Below are positions 9,276 through 18,304 of a stretch of 64,000 nt of DNA, one piece after another. Source of the stretch: Sapientia aquatica. Lineage in GTDB: Bacteria; Pseudomonadota; Gammaproteobacteria; Burkholderiales; Burkholderiaceae_D. Position 1 is the first letter of the stretch. The number at the start of each line of letters is the position of its first letter. The notes beneath the pieces were generated by a model. It was not told the origin of the DNA and did not search any database. It worked only from the letters and a program-made list of their open reading frames with translations. Location of the stretch: positions 496,001-560,000 of the forward strand of contig NZ_SMYL01000001.1 of NCBI RefSeq assembly GCF_004358105.1, in the 5' to 3' direction. A program made the position numbers and the translations under genes.

Positions 9276-9908
9276 TTGAATACTATGACTACAAATTTAA
9301 TAACTCAAGAAAAAATATCGGCGCTGGTAGACGGGCAATATTTAGATCAGGAATTGGATTCCCTGCTGGGCGAATTGCGCTTGGCGGAAAATAAAAGCCA
9401 ATGGGAAATCTATCATCAGATCGGTGACATATTAAGCTCCGACGATTTATCCATTGAAATGAGTGCTGATTTTTCTGCGCGGTTGCAAGCGCGGCTAGAC
9501 GAAGGACCGATTCATCTTCTCCCCAAGCGCAAACCAAGCTTTGCGGTTAGCCCGAAAACGGCTTACGCTGTCGCCGCGATGTTCATATTCGCATTAATCG
9601 TCGTGCCGCGGTTTGCTGGACAAGATGGAGCGGAAACTAGTGCTCCTTATTACGCGGGACAATTCTCAACCGTCAATGCGGCATCAAATAAGACTAGTCA
9701 GCCTAAAGCCGAATTGGCGGCATTGTCCGATACACAGTTGCGCGGCGCAGTAAGTCGACCAAACCAATCCTCTCCATCTGATCCGAGAATGCTGCGCGAT
9801 CCAGTGCTAGATAGCTATTTAGCCGCTCACCAACACCATTCAAATTCAATGTATGGTGCAGCTGATTACGACACAACGGCCAATGCACCCGAAGCTGGCA
9901 AAAAATGA
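9276..9908 (+). CDS. rseA: Anti-sigma-E factor RseA/MucA-like
   Basis: The 210-residue protein has an N-terminal anti-sigma domain (ISALVDGQ, LDSLLGELR, WEIYHQIGD) followed by one transmembrane segment at about residues 93-109 and a periplasmic tail. It would hold RpoE at the inner membrane until cleaved under stress. The TTG at 9276 sits at good distance from AGGGAAG; the ATG at 9285 is an alternative. Sequence outside the N-terminal domain is poorly conserved, so the call rests partly on position between rpoE and rseB. Confidence 0.88.
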   Translation: MNTMTTNLITQEKISALVDGQYLDQELDSLLGELRLAENKSQWEIYHQIGDILSSDDLSIEMSADFSARLQARLDEGPIHLLPKRKPSFAVSPKTAYAVAAMFIFALIVVPRFAGQDGAETSAPYYAGQFSTVNAASNKTSQPKAELAALSDTQLRGAVSRPNQSSPSDPRMLRDPVLDSYLAAHQHHSNSMYGAADYDTTANAPEAGKK

Positions 9909-10882
9909 GAAAGCTATTCTTTTTACTGAGTTTTCTGCTGCCTTTTTCATCGGTCTATGCTGATGAATCCTCGGATGCTTTAGCGTTGCTGCAGAAAATG
10001 CATCTCGCGTCACAGAAAAATAATTATTCTGGAACATTTGTTTTGCAGCAGGATAATAAAATTTTCTCCTCCAGTATTGCGCATCGCTATGACGACGGTG
10101 ATGAATGGGAAAAAGTGGCTCGGTTGGATGGGCGTGCACGTGAATATACACGGCATAACGAAGATATCGTCAGCTATCAACCGGATTCCAAATCAATTCG
10201 CACCGAGAAGCGTCAACAGCAAGACGATTTTCCTGCTGTCTTGGCTTTTAACGGCGCGAATTTATCTGAGCACTATTCATTCAAATTGGCAGAAATAGCG
10301 CGTATTGCCGGCAATGATTGCCGCGTTATTATTGTCGAACCTAAAGATGCGCTGCGATTTGGTTATCGTTTTTGTGCAGCCTTGCAAAACAATTTGATGC
10401 TGCAAACGCAGACCACTGATTTGACTAACAAAGTGTTGGAGCAAATTTCATTTAGCTCGGTTAATTTCGGCGCGGTGGATGAAAATCTTTTAAAAACTTC
10501 GTACCAAAACACCAAAGATTGGAAAGCTGTCAAAGGCGCGGTGACGGTTTCTACATCGTCTGGTTGGGCGGTGAAGAAGTTACCAACCGGCTTCAAGAAA
10601 ATTCGTGAAGTGCGGCGGTTAATCTCCTATCATTTTGAGCCTAATTCCAAAGATAAATTTGCGTTCCACGAGGTCTTGCAACTGGTGTTTTCGGACGGAT
10701 TAGCGACCGTTTCGGTCTTTATTGAGCCAGTTAATGAGGATCAACATAACGCAGTCAACCAGCAAGGCGCGACCACCATTTTCTCTCGTAAGCAGGGTGA
10801 TTTTTGGGTGACAATTGTGGGCGAAGTGCCGATGACTTCCATCAAGTTAATTTCTGACTCAATCGAATACAAAGCGAAATAA
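9905..10882 (+). CDS. rseB: Periplasmic sigma-E regulator RseB/MucB
   Basis: A 325-residue secreted protein with signal peptide MRKLFFLLSFLLPFSSVYA and the MucB/RseB two-domain organisation (ALALLQKMHLASQKNNYSGT at the mature N-terminus, C-terminal region with VTIVGEVP). RseB binds RseA in the periplasm and shields it from proteolysis, responding to lipoprotein or LPS signals. Its ATG overlaps the rseA stop by four bases, indicating translational coupling. Confidence 0.92.
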   Translation: MRKLFFLLSFLLPFSSVYADESSDALALLQKMHLASQKNNYSGTFVLQQDNKIFSSSIAHRYDDGDEWEKVARLDGRAREYTRHNEDIVSYQPDSKSIRTEKRQQQDDFPAVLAFNGANLSEHYSFKLAEIARIAGNDCRVIIVEPKDALRFGYRFCAALQNNLMLQTQTTDLTNKVLEQISFSSVNFGAVDENLLKTSYQNTKDWKAVKGAVTVSTSSGWAVKKLPTGFKKIREVRRLISYHFEPNSKDKFAFHEVLQLVFSDGLATVSVFIEPVNEDQHNAVNQQGATTIFSRKQGDFWVTIVGEVPMTSIKLISDSIEYKAK

Positions 10883-10963
10883 AAGGTTGAGTCTGCTTTA
10901 CACATTCAATCAAAATGTCGATTAAAATTATTTTCTTTTAAGCCTATCAACTTTGATTTAATT

Positions 10964-12436
10964 ATGAAAAAACTCTCTTCCACTTTTATTGCAGCGTCGT
11001 TATCAACAGCACTTTTTTTAGCTGTTCCAGTTGCCGGAATGGTGATTTCAACTCCTGCTGCTGCGGTTCCCGCGTTCGATTTTACTGATTTAGTTGAGAA
11101 AACGAGTTCAGCGGTAGTCAATATTCGAACCACGCAAAAAGTATCGATCAATCAATCGGGCAATCCGGCTGATGAGCAGATGCAGGAGCTGTTCAGACGT
11201 TTCTTCGGTGTGCCAATTCCGCAGCAACCAGCGCCAGGAACAGCGCCGCGCAAGCGCAAAGCGCCGCAGGCTGAAGGTAGCGAAGAAGAAGTTCCTCGTG
11301 GTATTGGCTCAGGATTTATCATTTCTCAGGATGGTACAGTTTTGACTAACGCCCATGTGATTGATGGAGCCGATGAGGTCTATGTCAAACTCACTGATAA
11401 GCGTGAATTTAAGGCTAAAGTGGTCGGTATGGACAAGCGCTCTGATGTGGCAATCTTAAAAATCGATGGATCTAAACTGCCGTTCCTGACTATCGGTGAT
11501 TCGGACAAAATCAAACCGGGTGAATGGGTAGTCGCGATTGGTTCGCCGTTCGATCTGGATAACACTGTTTCAGCCGGAATCATCTCCGCCAAATCACGTG
11601 ATACAGGCGATTTGCTTAATTTGATTCAAACCGATGTGGCAGTAAATCCTGGTAATTCGGGCGGACCGCTGCTCAATATGAAGGGCGAAGTGATTGGCAT
11701 CAATTCCCAAATTTATAGCCGCTCTGGTGGCTTTATGGGGATTTCATTTGCTGTGCCAATTGATGACGCGATGCGGGTGGTTGAACAGTTAAAAACTAAC
11801 GGCAAAGTCAGCCGCAGCCGCATTGGTGTGTTGTTGGCCGAGGTACCCAAAGACGTTGCTGAATCGTTCGGCTTAACTAAGGGGCAGGGCGCTTTTGTTA
11901 GTATGGTTGAGCCCGGTTTGCCTGCGGATAAAGCGGGAATCGTAGCCGGCGATATCGTGTTGGAGTTTAACGGTCAGCCGGTGACGAAATGGAGTGATTT
12001 GTCGCGTTTCGTTGCTAATACCAAACCGGGCACCAAATCGACGGTGACATTGTTTAGCAAAGGTAAAACACGTACTGTTAGTCTGGTGACAGGCGAAATG
12101 GAGCAAGACAAATCGGCCAAAGCTGCTGCAGTTGACGATGACAAGGCGACCGATTCAAACTCAATCGGGTTGTACGTCATTGATTTAACCGACGATCAAA
12201 AACGTGATCTCAAAGTGACATCAGGGGTAATTGTTGATAGCGTGGAAGGTAGCGCTGCTTATGCTGGTATTCAACCCGGTGATTTGATTACGCAGCTTAA
12301 CAACAACGACATTAAAGATGCTAAGCAATTTAAAGCGTTGGTGGCCAAATTGGATCCGAAAAAAGTAGCGGTTGTTTTAATTCGTCGTGGCGATTCTTCC
12401 CAGTTTGTGCCACTGCGTCCTAGCAATGCGAAATAG
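10964..12436 (+). CDS. mucD: Periplasmic serine protease DegP/MucD
   Basis: A 490-residue HtrA-family protease and chaperone with a signal peptide (cleavage near PAAA, residue 34). The trypsin-like domain shows His in TNAHVIDGA, Asp in KRSDVAILK and the nucleophile Ser in NPGNSGGPL. Two PDZ domains follow (about 275-370 and 395-480). It degrades or refolds damaged envelope proteins. It ends the rpoE-rseA-rseB-mucD block, with an 81-base gap after rseB and a hairpin at 12463-12486. Confidence 0.94.
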   Translation: MKKLSSTFIAASLSTALFLAVPVAGMVISTPAAAVPAFDFTDLVEKTSSAVVNIRTTQKVSINQSGNPADEQMQELFRRFFGVPIPQQPAPGTAPRKRKAPQAEGSEEEVPRGIGSGFIISQDGTVLTNAHVIDGADEVYVKLTDKREFKAKVVGMDKRSDVAILKIDGSKLPFLTIGDSDKIKPGEWVVAIGSPFDLDNTVSAGIISAKSRDTGDLLNLIQTDVAVNPGNSGGPLLNMKGEVIGINSQIYSRSGGFMGISFAVPIDDAMRVVEQLKTNGKVSRSRIGVLLAEVPKDVAESFGLTKGQGAFVSMVEPGLPADKAGIVAGDIVLEFNGQPVTKWSDLSRFVANTKPGTKSTVTLFSKGKTRTVSLVTGEMEQDKSAKAAAVDDDKATDSNSIGLYVIDLTDDQKRDLKVTSGVIVDSVEGSAAYAGIQPGDLITQLNNNDIKDAKQFKALVAKLDPKKVAVVLIRRGDSSQFVPLRPSNAK

Positions 12437-12462
12437 ATTTTAATTTTCCCTTAACTCTTCGC

Positions 12463-12488
12463 AAGGCTGCACCCACGTGCAGCCTTTT
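12463..12488 (+). terminator. Terminator-like hairpin after mucD
   Basis: A perfect 10-bp stem AAGGCTGCAC/GTGCAGCCTT with a four-base loop is followed by only four T, so termination may be partial. It separates mucD from the glutaredoxin gene. Confidence 0.6.
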
Positions 12489-12520
12489 GCGTTTCTGTAA
12501 CAACCCAATGCACCAACAAA

Positions 12521-12817
12521 ATGGCATCTTTAATTTTTACCCTTTACAGCCGCTCGTATTGCCATCTTTGCGAAGATATGTACGCTGCGTTGCAAACGTT
12601 GCTTGATAGTCAAAGTCAAAAAGTTGACTATCAAATTGACGTTATCGACGTTGATCAATTTCCCGATTTGGTTCAGTTATACGATGAATTAGTGCCGGTT
12701 TTGTTTGCGCGCAGAGCATCCGATGGCGTGATTCATTCCGCTAATCGAGATGTTGATCAGCAGCTTTGTCATTATTTTTTAAACGAACAAAAAGTTCTGG
12801 AGTGGTGCAATGAGTAA
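12521..12817 (+). CDS. Glutaredoxin-like protein (DUF836 family)
   Basis: A 98-residue thioredoxin-fold protein with CHLC at residues 14-17 (YCHLCEDM) and the cis-proline region ELVPVLF. Members of this short family are found after mucD in many Burkholderiales. The substrate is unknown; a thiol-disulfide role is inferred. Its last codons overlap the rnhB start by eight bases. Confidence 0.8.
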   Translation: MASLIFTLYSRSYCHLCEDMYAALQTLLDSQSQKVDYQIDVIDVDQFPDLVQLYDELVPVLFARRASDGVIHSANRDVDQQLCHYFLNEQKVLEWCNE

Positions 12818-13436
12818 CTATGAACTTGATTTGTTTGGCGACGAATTCGATTTGTCGGCGCATCAAGTCTGCGGCGTGGATGAGGCTGGACGAGGACCGT
12901 TAGCGGGTTCGGTATTTGCGGCAGCGGTAATCCTTGACCCAAATAATCCGATTAAGGGCTTGCGCGACTCAAAAAAGCTCAGTGAGGCTAAGCGCGACCA
13001 ATTGGCGATTGAAATAAAGCAACACGCATTATCGTGGTCGGTAGCCGAAGCATCGGTGCAGGAAATTGACCAAATTAATATTCTTCAAGCGACGATGTTA
13101 GCCATGCAGCGCGCAGTAGAGGGCTTGTCGGTGCAGCCGACGCTCGCGTTAATTGATGGCAATCGTTGCCCAAAGCTCGCTATGGCGGCGCACGCGATCG
13201 TTAAAGGGGACGATAAAGTGGAAGCGATTTCGGCGGCGTCTATCTTGGCGAAAACTGCGCGCGATGCGGCGCTAATGGAATTACATCAACAATATCCTGA
13301 CTACGCGTTTGATCAGCACAAAGGCTATCCCACTGCATTGCATTTGGAGCGGCTGCGAGCGCATGGAGTGTCGCCGGTGCACCGGGTGAGCTATGCACCG
13401 GTTCGGACATTGTTGGGCCAATCTGAGGGCAAATAA
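12810..13436 (+). CDS. rnhB: Ribonuclease HII
   Basis: RNase HII removes ribonucleotides from DNA. The family motif [14 protein letters not shown] gives the metal-binding Asp24 and Glu25; further acidic ligands lie in LIDGN and [12 protein letters not shown]. Length 208 is normal. It overlaps the glutaredoxin gene by eight bases and the next gene by one, so all three are likely one transcript. In many relatives rnhB follows the lpx genes with the same methyltransferase downstream. Confidence 0.95.
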   Translation: MSNYELDLFGDEFDLSAHQVCGVDEAGRGPLAGSVFAAAVILDPNNPIKGLRDSKKLSEAKRDQLAIEIKQHALSWSVAEASVQEIDQINILQATMLAMQRAVEGLSVQPTLALIDGNRCPKLAMAAHAIVKGDDKVEAISAASILAKTARDAALMELHQQYPDYAFDQHKGYPTALHLERLRAHGVSPVHRVSYAPVRTLLGQSEGK

Positions 13437-14224
13437 TGAAACATATTACTTCACGTGAAAATGCGCTGTTCAAAGAATTAAAACAGCTTGCCAGCAGCTC
13501 CCAGGCGCGCCGTAAGGCGGCTTTGACGATACTCGATGGAGTCCATTTGTGTCAGGCCTATTTGGAGCATAGTGGGCAGCCAGTTTGGTGTGTTGTGAGC
13601 GAAACCTCGCAACAAAATCCGGAGGTCGCCGCTTTGCTCGCGAGCGCTGAAAATGCATTGGTTTTGTCGGATGGTTTATATGAACAATTGAGCCAAGTTG
13701 AGCATGGCGTGGGGATTTTTTTTGTGGCATCCATACCGACACTGAGTCCGCCAAATCAATTGAATGAAACTGCCGTGGTTTTGGACAACTTGCAAGATCC
13801 CGGCAATGTTGGGTCGCTCTTGCGCAGCGCTGCGGCGGCGGGTATCGAACATGTTTTTTGTAGCCCCGGCACGGTCTCGGCTTGGTCGCCGAAAGTACTA
13901 CGCGCGGGAATGGGCGCGCATTTTTTGCTGCGTATTTATGAAAATACCGATTTACTGAGTTTCTTAAATCCGCTGGTTGCGACGGGCAGTATCCCCGTTT
14001 TAGCGACCAGTTCGTATGCGGCGCAAACGGTATATCAAGTCAATTTAAATCGTCCCGTCATTTGGATGTTTGGGCACGAAGGGCAGGGATTGTCAGATCA
14101 ATTAATGGATTGCGCGACCGAGCAAATTACGATTCCGCATCAGGGAAAAATAGAATCACTTAATGTCGCGGCATGTGCGGCAATTTGTTTTTTTGAACAA
14201 GTGCGGCAAAGTTTGGACGATTAA
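13436..14224 (+). CDS. TrmH/SpoU-family RNA 2'-O-methyltransferase
   Basis: The 262-residue protein has an N-terminal substrate-binding region and a C-terminal SPOUT methyltransferase domain with motif 1 LDNLQDPGNVGSLLRSA, motif 2 FGHEGQGLS and motif 3 IPHQGKIESLNVAACAAI. It methylates a ribose 2'-OH in rRNA or tRNA using S-adenosylmethionine. RlmB-like specificity is possible, but the target cannot be told from sequence. The ATG overlaps the rnhB stop (TAATG). Confidence 0.9.
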   Translation: MKHITSRENALFKELKQLASSSQARRKAALTILDGVHLCQAYLEHSGQPVWCVVSETSQQNPEVAALLASAENALVLSDGLYEQLSQVEHGVGIFFVASIPTLSPPNQLNETAVVLDNLQDPGNVGSLLRSAAAAGIEHVFCSPGTVSAWSPKVLRAGMGAHFLLRIYENTDLLSFLNPLVATGSIPVLATSSYAAQTVYQVNLNRPVIWMFGHEGQGLSDQLMDCATEQITIPHQGKIESLNVAACAAICFFEQVRQSLDD

Positions 14225-14242
14225 AATTCTACGTTAAAAGCG

Positions 14243-14274
14243 AAAAAAGCCGTGCAATGATGCGCGGCTTTTTT
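14243..14274. terminator. Bidirectional terminator between the SPOUT gene and ompW
   Basis: AAAAAAGCCG-T-GCA pairs with TGC-G-CGGCTTTTTT around an ATGA loop (14243-14256 with 14261-14274), with one wobble pair. A and T tracts on the two sides allow it to serve the plus-strand methyltransferase and the minus-strand ompW. Confidence 0.82.
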
Positions 14275-14310
14275 ACGTTTAGATGCGTATAAATTGGCTA
14301 CAACACGCAA

Positions 14311-14925
14311 TTAGAAACGATAGCCAACACCAACACCAATCAACCATGGATTAATTTGGATATTGCCTACTGTGGAGCCGCCAGCATACAAGTTGCTGCG
14401 CATTTCAACATATTTCACGTCAAAGTTGAGCGACCAGTTTTTATCCAATTTGTAGTCAACACCGCCTTGCAAAGCGTAGCCCCAGCTGCCACTCGATAAG
14501 GTAATTCCGTGCGCCAAATTAACGTCAGAGAAATTGGTGTAATTAACGCCTAAACCAAGATACGGGCTAATTTGTTGTTCTGGGGAAAAGTGGTATTGTG
14601 CAGTCAAGGTTGGCGGCAATTGTTTGACCGTTCCAATGTTGCCAAGGCCGTTCACAGAAACATCGTGTTTTTGTGGGTAGGTCAAAATCAATTCCGATGA
14701 CCAATTTGGTGTAAAGAAATAAGTGATATCGAATTCAGGAATAACTTTGTTCGATACATTAATTTGGTCTGCTGGCAAGCCAAGTGCAGGCACCGGATCT
14801 GACTTGTTGGCGGTATTAATATCGACCACACGTGCGCGCACGAGCCAAGGGCTTTCTTGCGCCATAACGCTGGCAGAGGTGCAACCAATTGCTGCTAATG
14901 CGAAGGCTAAAGTGATTTTTTTCAT
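14311..14925 (-). CDS. ompW: OmpW family outer membrane protein
   Basis: A 204-residue beta-barrel protein with signal peptide MKKITLAFALAAIGCTSASVMA, OmpW-family features (SPWLVRARVV at the mature N-terminus, ISPYLGLGVNYT, NPWLIGVGVGYRF) and a C-terminal aromatic Phe suited to BAM insertion. The ATG at 14925 follows GGAG; an upstream in-frame extension disrupts the signal peptide and is rejected. A perfect FNR/ANR box lies upstream at class II spacing, and ompW/oprG genes are FNR/ANR-controlled in other proteobacteria. OmpW forms a narrow hydrophobic channel; its substrate here is unknown. Confidence 0.92.
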   Translation of the reverse strand: MKKITLAFALAAIGCTSASVMAQESPWLVRARVVDINTANKSDPVPALGLPADQINVSNKVIPEFDITYFFTPNWSSELILTYPQKHDVSVNGLGNIGTVKQLPPTLTAQYHFSPEQQISPYLGLGVNYTNFSDVNLAHGITLSSGSWGYALQGGVDYKLDKNWSLNFDVKYVEMRSNLYAGGSTVGNIQINPWLIGVGVGYRF

Positions 14926-14948
14926 GCTATTTTCTCCAGTGATTAAAC

Positions 14949-14997
14949 ATGATTCATCATATCTTTCACTGGTCATAGCCTTGTTGATTCAAATCAA
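14949..14997 (-). promoter_or_regulatory. FNR/ANR-dependent class II promoter of ompW
   Basis: TTGAT-N4-ATCAA at 14984-14997 is a perfect match to the FNR/ANR consensus. On the minus strand a TATGAT hexamer occupies 14961-14956, so a start near 14949 would place the box at -41.5. The box overlaps the moeA stop codon. Confidence 0.75.
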
Positions 14998-16263
14998 TCC
15001 TTCAAACAATACAACTGGAATTGTTGCGCCGGCGCGAATCGTGGGCAGATCTTCCGGTAAGATCAACATGCAATTTGCCTTAGTCATGGAACTCAATATT
15101 CCTGAGCCTTGATCTCCCGCAATCTTGACTTCCAGTTGACCTTGGGCGTTGCGATAGCAGTAGCCGCGTTGGAATTCAGCGCGCCCTAATTTTTTCGCAA
15201 TGTCATGTTGTGCAACTGCGCTAATCTGAAGCGGAGCGATCGCATTTTCGCCAGCGAGCTGTTGTAAGGCCGGTCGCACAAAAAAATAAAAGCTAACCAT
15301 GACTGCTACTGGATTGCCCGGCAATCCAAATAAATAGGTTGGGTGCTTCGCATCGTTTGTTTTATGCGTTGGGCCAAACGCTAAGGGTCTGCCGGGGCGC
15401 ATATTAATTGACCAGAAATGCACGTCGCCCAAGCGACTAAAGACTTGTTTAGTGAAATCAGCCGAGCCTCCCGCAACGCCGCCTGAAGTAATGATCGCGT
15501 TCACATCATTGGCGCTGTGGCGTAATGCTGTTTCGAGTTGCTTGGGTTCGTCGGGCAAAATACCCAAATCAACTACCTCGATACCTAACCGGCTTAACAT
15601 GGCATGTAACGTCACGCGATTGCTGTCGTAAATTGTGGCGTTGGTAGAACCCACTTGATTCCCGCCTTCAGAGCTACGCAATTCATCGCCGGTCGAAAAA
15701 ATGGCGACCTTTAGCGGACGGAAAACATGGATAGCTGAAAATCCTAGCGAAGCCAGCAATCCAAGCTCCGCCGGACCTAAGCGAGTTCCTTTATGAATGG
15801 CGATGGAACCTTGGCTTATGTCCTCGCCACACCGGCGGATATGTTGCCCGGACCGCACAAGTGTTGCGGTAAGGTCCAACGTGTCGGTCGAAATTAAGGT
15901 TGCCAATTCTTGCGGCAAAACGGAGTCGCAACGGGCTGGAATTTTAGCGCCGGTTGTGATGCGAATCGCTTGTCCAGCGGTTAATGTAGTCTCGAACGGC
16001 CGTCCTGCAAGTGCGCTGCCAACGATCGCTAAATGTTTGCATTCGGTTATATCCTCGGAGCAGAAGGCGTAGCCGTCCATCGCAGAATTATCAAACGAGG
16101 GCACATTAATCGGTGCAATCACATCCTCGGCACAAATCCGGTTTAGGGCGGCGTTAAGCGTGCATTGCTGAGTCGCTGTGATCGCTTCGATGCTTCGTGC
16201 GATCTCGGATTGCACTTGCGCGACGGAACGCAATGTAGGGATAGGCGGCTGGTTTGCTGGCAT
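14989..16263 (-). CDS. moeA: Molybdopterin molybdenumtransferase
   Basis: MoeA inserts molybdate into adenylylated molybdopterin. Visible motifs are PSFDNSAMDGYAF, FSTGDELR, ITSGGVAGGSADFT and FGLPGNPVAVMVS, in the family order. From the ATG at 16263 the protein is 424 residues; a TTG eight codons upstream (16287) is also open and neither has a good ribosome-binding site. It lies 49 bases after mobA, in the order moaA-mobA-moeA, and supplies cofactor for enzymes such as the formate dehydrogenase at the end of the window. Confidence 0.93.
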   Translation of the reverse strand: MPANQPPIPTLRSVAQVQSEIARSIEAITATQQCTLNAALNRICAEDVIAPINVPSFDNSAMDGYAFCSEDITECKHLAIVGSALAGRPFETTLTAGQAIRITTGAKIPARCDSVLPQELATLISTDTLDLTATLVRSGQHIRRCGEDISQGSIAIHKGTRLGPAELGLLASLGFSAIHVFRPLKVAIFSTGDELRSSEGGNQVGSTNATIYDSNRVTLHAMLSRLGIEVVDLGILPDEPKQLETALRHSANDVNAIITSGGVAGGSADFTKQVFSRLGDVHFWSINMRPGRPLAFGPTHKTNDAKHPTYLFGLPGNPVAVMVSFYFFVRPALQQLAGENAIAPLQISAVAQHDIAKKLGRAEFQRGYCYRNAQGQLEVKIAGDQGSGILSSMTKANCMLILPEDLPTIRAGATIPVVLFEGLI

Positions 16264-16312
16264 GGAGTAGATAATTATTTGAGACAAATTCTGAATAAAA
16301 ACGAATCGTGTT

Positions 16313-16921
16313 TTAAGGTGAATACAGGCCTAACTCGTCCAACGTATTTAAATTGGTGAATTCCGTCTCGTTCTCAAAATAGACGGGCGTCATCGTGAGT
16401 CCGTCGAACCAGCCACTCATTTTGCGACCACCGCCGTTTAAATAAGCCTGAAGCCGATTTAAATGCATCGTCTTTATTAAACAAAATACCGGCTGCAAAC
16501 ATGGTTGGGCTGAATTTCCTGAGCAGGCCATTGCCAGGTCGGCATTGGTTCGCTCTAACTCGTGCATCAGCTTGCTGGCTAAATTCAGCGGCAAAAATGG
16601 GGAATCGCAGGGCACTGTCAGCAGATACGGTGTTTCACAGGCAAGCAAACCTGCTTCCAACCCTGCTAGCGGCCCAGCATAATCGGCACGCACATCGCTG
16701 ACCACTGGATAACCCAATTCACTATACGTTGGCTGATTGCGATTGGCATTAATGATGATGCTATTGACTTGGGGAGCGAAGCGCTTGATGACGTGTTCAA
16801 TTAAAGTAGCGTCCCGAAAAATCTGTAAGCCTTTGTCTAACTCCTGCATGCGGGTAGCTCGTCCACCGGCCAAAATTAGGCCTGTGATCAATGACTTTTG
16901 CAGCTCAGTGATGTTAACCAT
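16313..16921 (-). CDS. mobA: Molybdenum cofactor guanylyltransferase
   Basis: MobA attaches GMP to Mo-molybdopterin to form the MGD cofactor used by DMSO-reductase-family enzymes including formate dehydrogenase. The nucleotidyltransferase signature GLILAGGRATRMQELDKGL and the metal-binding VPCDSPFLP are clear. From the ATG at 16921 the protein has 202 residues; a TTG at 16939 would add six. The spacing to moaA is 31 bases and to moeA 49, consistent with one operon. Confidence 0.93.
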   Translation of the reverse strand: MVNITELQKSLITGLILAGGRATRMQELDKGLQIFRDATLIEHVIKRFAPQVNSIIINANRNQPTYSELGYPVVSDVRADYAGPLAGLEAGLLACETPYLLTVPCDSPFLPLNLASKLMHELERTNADLAMACSGNSAQPCLQPVFCLIKTMHLNRLQAYLNGGGRKMSGWFDGLTMTPVYFENETEFTNLNTLDELGLYSP

Positions 16922-16952
16922 TCCAGCAAACCCGTCCAATCAATTTGATACG

Positions 16953-18077
16953 TCAGCCGCCGATATACGACATTTCTACTTTGTTGGGTACAGAGCCGCC
17001 CAGTGAGGATTGAGCGCTGCGTAATTCCGAATAGCGATCCGTGCGTTGGGTCCAGACATGGCCAATCGCGGAAGTCAATTGTGCATCATCGGCGTTATTA
17101 CGCAACAACGTGCGTAAATCGTGTCCTTGGCTAGCGAACAGGCAGGTGTAAATTTTGCCCTCGGTGGATAAGCGCAGGCGAGTGCAATCGCGGCAAAAGG
17201 CTTGCGTCACGCTAGAAATCACGCCGATCTCGCCCGAACCGTCATTGTATTGCCAACGCTGTGCCGTTTCGCCGCTGTAATGTGCCTCCAATGGCTGGAG
17301 TTGCATGTCGGGCGAAGATAAGTTAATCCGATCAATGACTTGTTGCGATGGAATTACTTCGTCCATCTGCCAGCCGTTTGACGCCCCGACATCCATGTAT
17401 TCAATAAAGCGCAATACAAAGGGTGAACCTTTAAAATAGCGCGCCATAGGGACAATCTGATTGTCATTGACCCCTTTTTTGACCACCATATTTACTTTGA
17501 TGGGACCAAGGCCAACTTGATGGGCGACTTCTAGGCCCTTTAGCACCTCATCGACAGAAAAGTCGGCGTCATTCATGCGTTTGAAAATGCCGTCGTCTAA
17601 GGCGTCTAAGGACACTGTAACGCGATCTAATCCGGCATCCTTAAGTTGCTGTGCTTTTTGAGCTAACAGCGCGCCATTGGTCGTGAGCGTGATATCTAAC
17701 GCATGTCCGTCTGGTGTGGTCAGGTCGCGTAGCATCGCAATTAAACGATCAAGATTTTTGCGCAGTAAAGGCTCTCCGCCGGTTAGCCGAATTTTTCGCA
17801 CACCGTGCGCCACCATTAGTTTTGCTAAGCGCGTGATTTCTTCAAAAGTGAGTAGCGCACTATGCGGCAAATAAGGATAATTTTTGTCGAACACCTCGCG
17901 CGGCATGCAATAAACACAGCGAAAATTGCAGCGATCAGTTACCGAAATACGTAGGTCACGCAGCGGGCGTTGCAAGCTGTCTTGCAGCAGTCCGGTGGCA
18001 GGCAATGCAACCAGCGCAGCGGGCGGCTGAAAATCTTTTGTGCGTTGCTCAATGATGGGGATAAATCGATCGGTCAT
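16953..18077 (-). CDS. moaA: GTP 3',8-cyclase (molybdenum cofactor step 1)
   Basis: A radical-SAM enzyme. CNFRCVYC (near residues 50-57) binds the SAM-dependent 4Fe-4S cluster, GGEPLLR follows, and the C-terminal cluster motif CRDCTRLRL with a third Cys (YTCLF) binds the second cluster; the protein ends in Gly-Gly as MoaA does. The ATG at 18077 is preferred (374 residues), with a TTG at 18092 as the alternative. moaC, moaD and moaE are not in the window, so the pathway is split across loci. Confidence 0.95.
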   Translation of the reverse strand: MTDRFIPIIEQRTKDFQPPAALVALPATGLLQDSLQRPLRDLRISVTDRCNFRCVYCMPREVFDKNYPYLPHSALLTFEEITRLAKLMVAHGVRKIRLTGGEPLLRKNLDRLIAMLRDLTTPDGHALDITLTTNGALLAQKAQQLKDAGLDRVTVSLDALDDGIFKRMNDADFSVDEVLKGLEVAHQVGLGPIKVNMVVKKGVNDNQIVPMARYFKGSPFVLRFIEYMDVGASNGWQMDEVIPSQQVIDRINLSSPDMQLQPLEAHYSGETAQRWQYNDGSGEIGVISSVTQAFCRDCTRLRLSTEGKIYTCLFASQGHDLRTLLRNNADDAQLTSAIGHVWTQRTDRYSELRSAQSSLGGSVPNKVEMSYIGG

Positions 18078-18212
18078 ACGGTTGGTGGGCAAGGTAATTA
18101 CGCTGATCTAAAAGCATAGTAGTAGACCACAAAATCAACTATTTTGCTGAGAGCAACATTTTGCTCCATGTTATCTGTGATGTGGATAAGGCACGTAATG
18201 CATAGATTGAAA

Positions 18213-18221
18213 TGCTATGAT
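18213..18221 (+). promoter_or_regulatory. Extended -10 promoter candidate for rmuC
   Basis: TGCTATGAT (TG-n-TATGAT) lies 83 bases before the rmuC ATG in the divergent moaA-rmuC region. No good -35 is seen at 17 bases. Confidence 0.35.
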
Positions 18222-18304
18222 GCTGCATCGAAAAATAACGGCACATTTCTCTAGTAAAAAGTGCGCGTTAGCTCAGCCGTTTTGCATCAGTTGACAGGAA
18301 AAAT

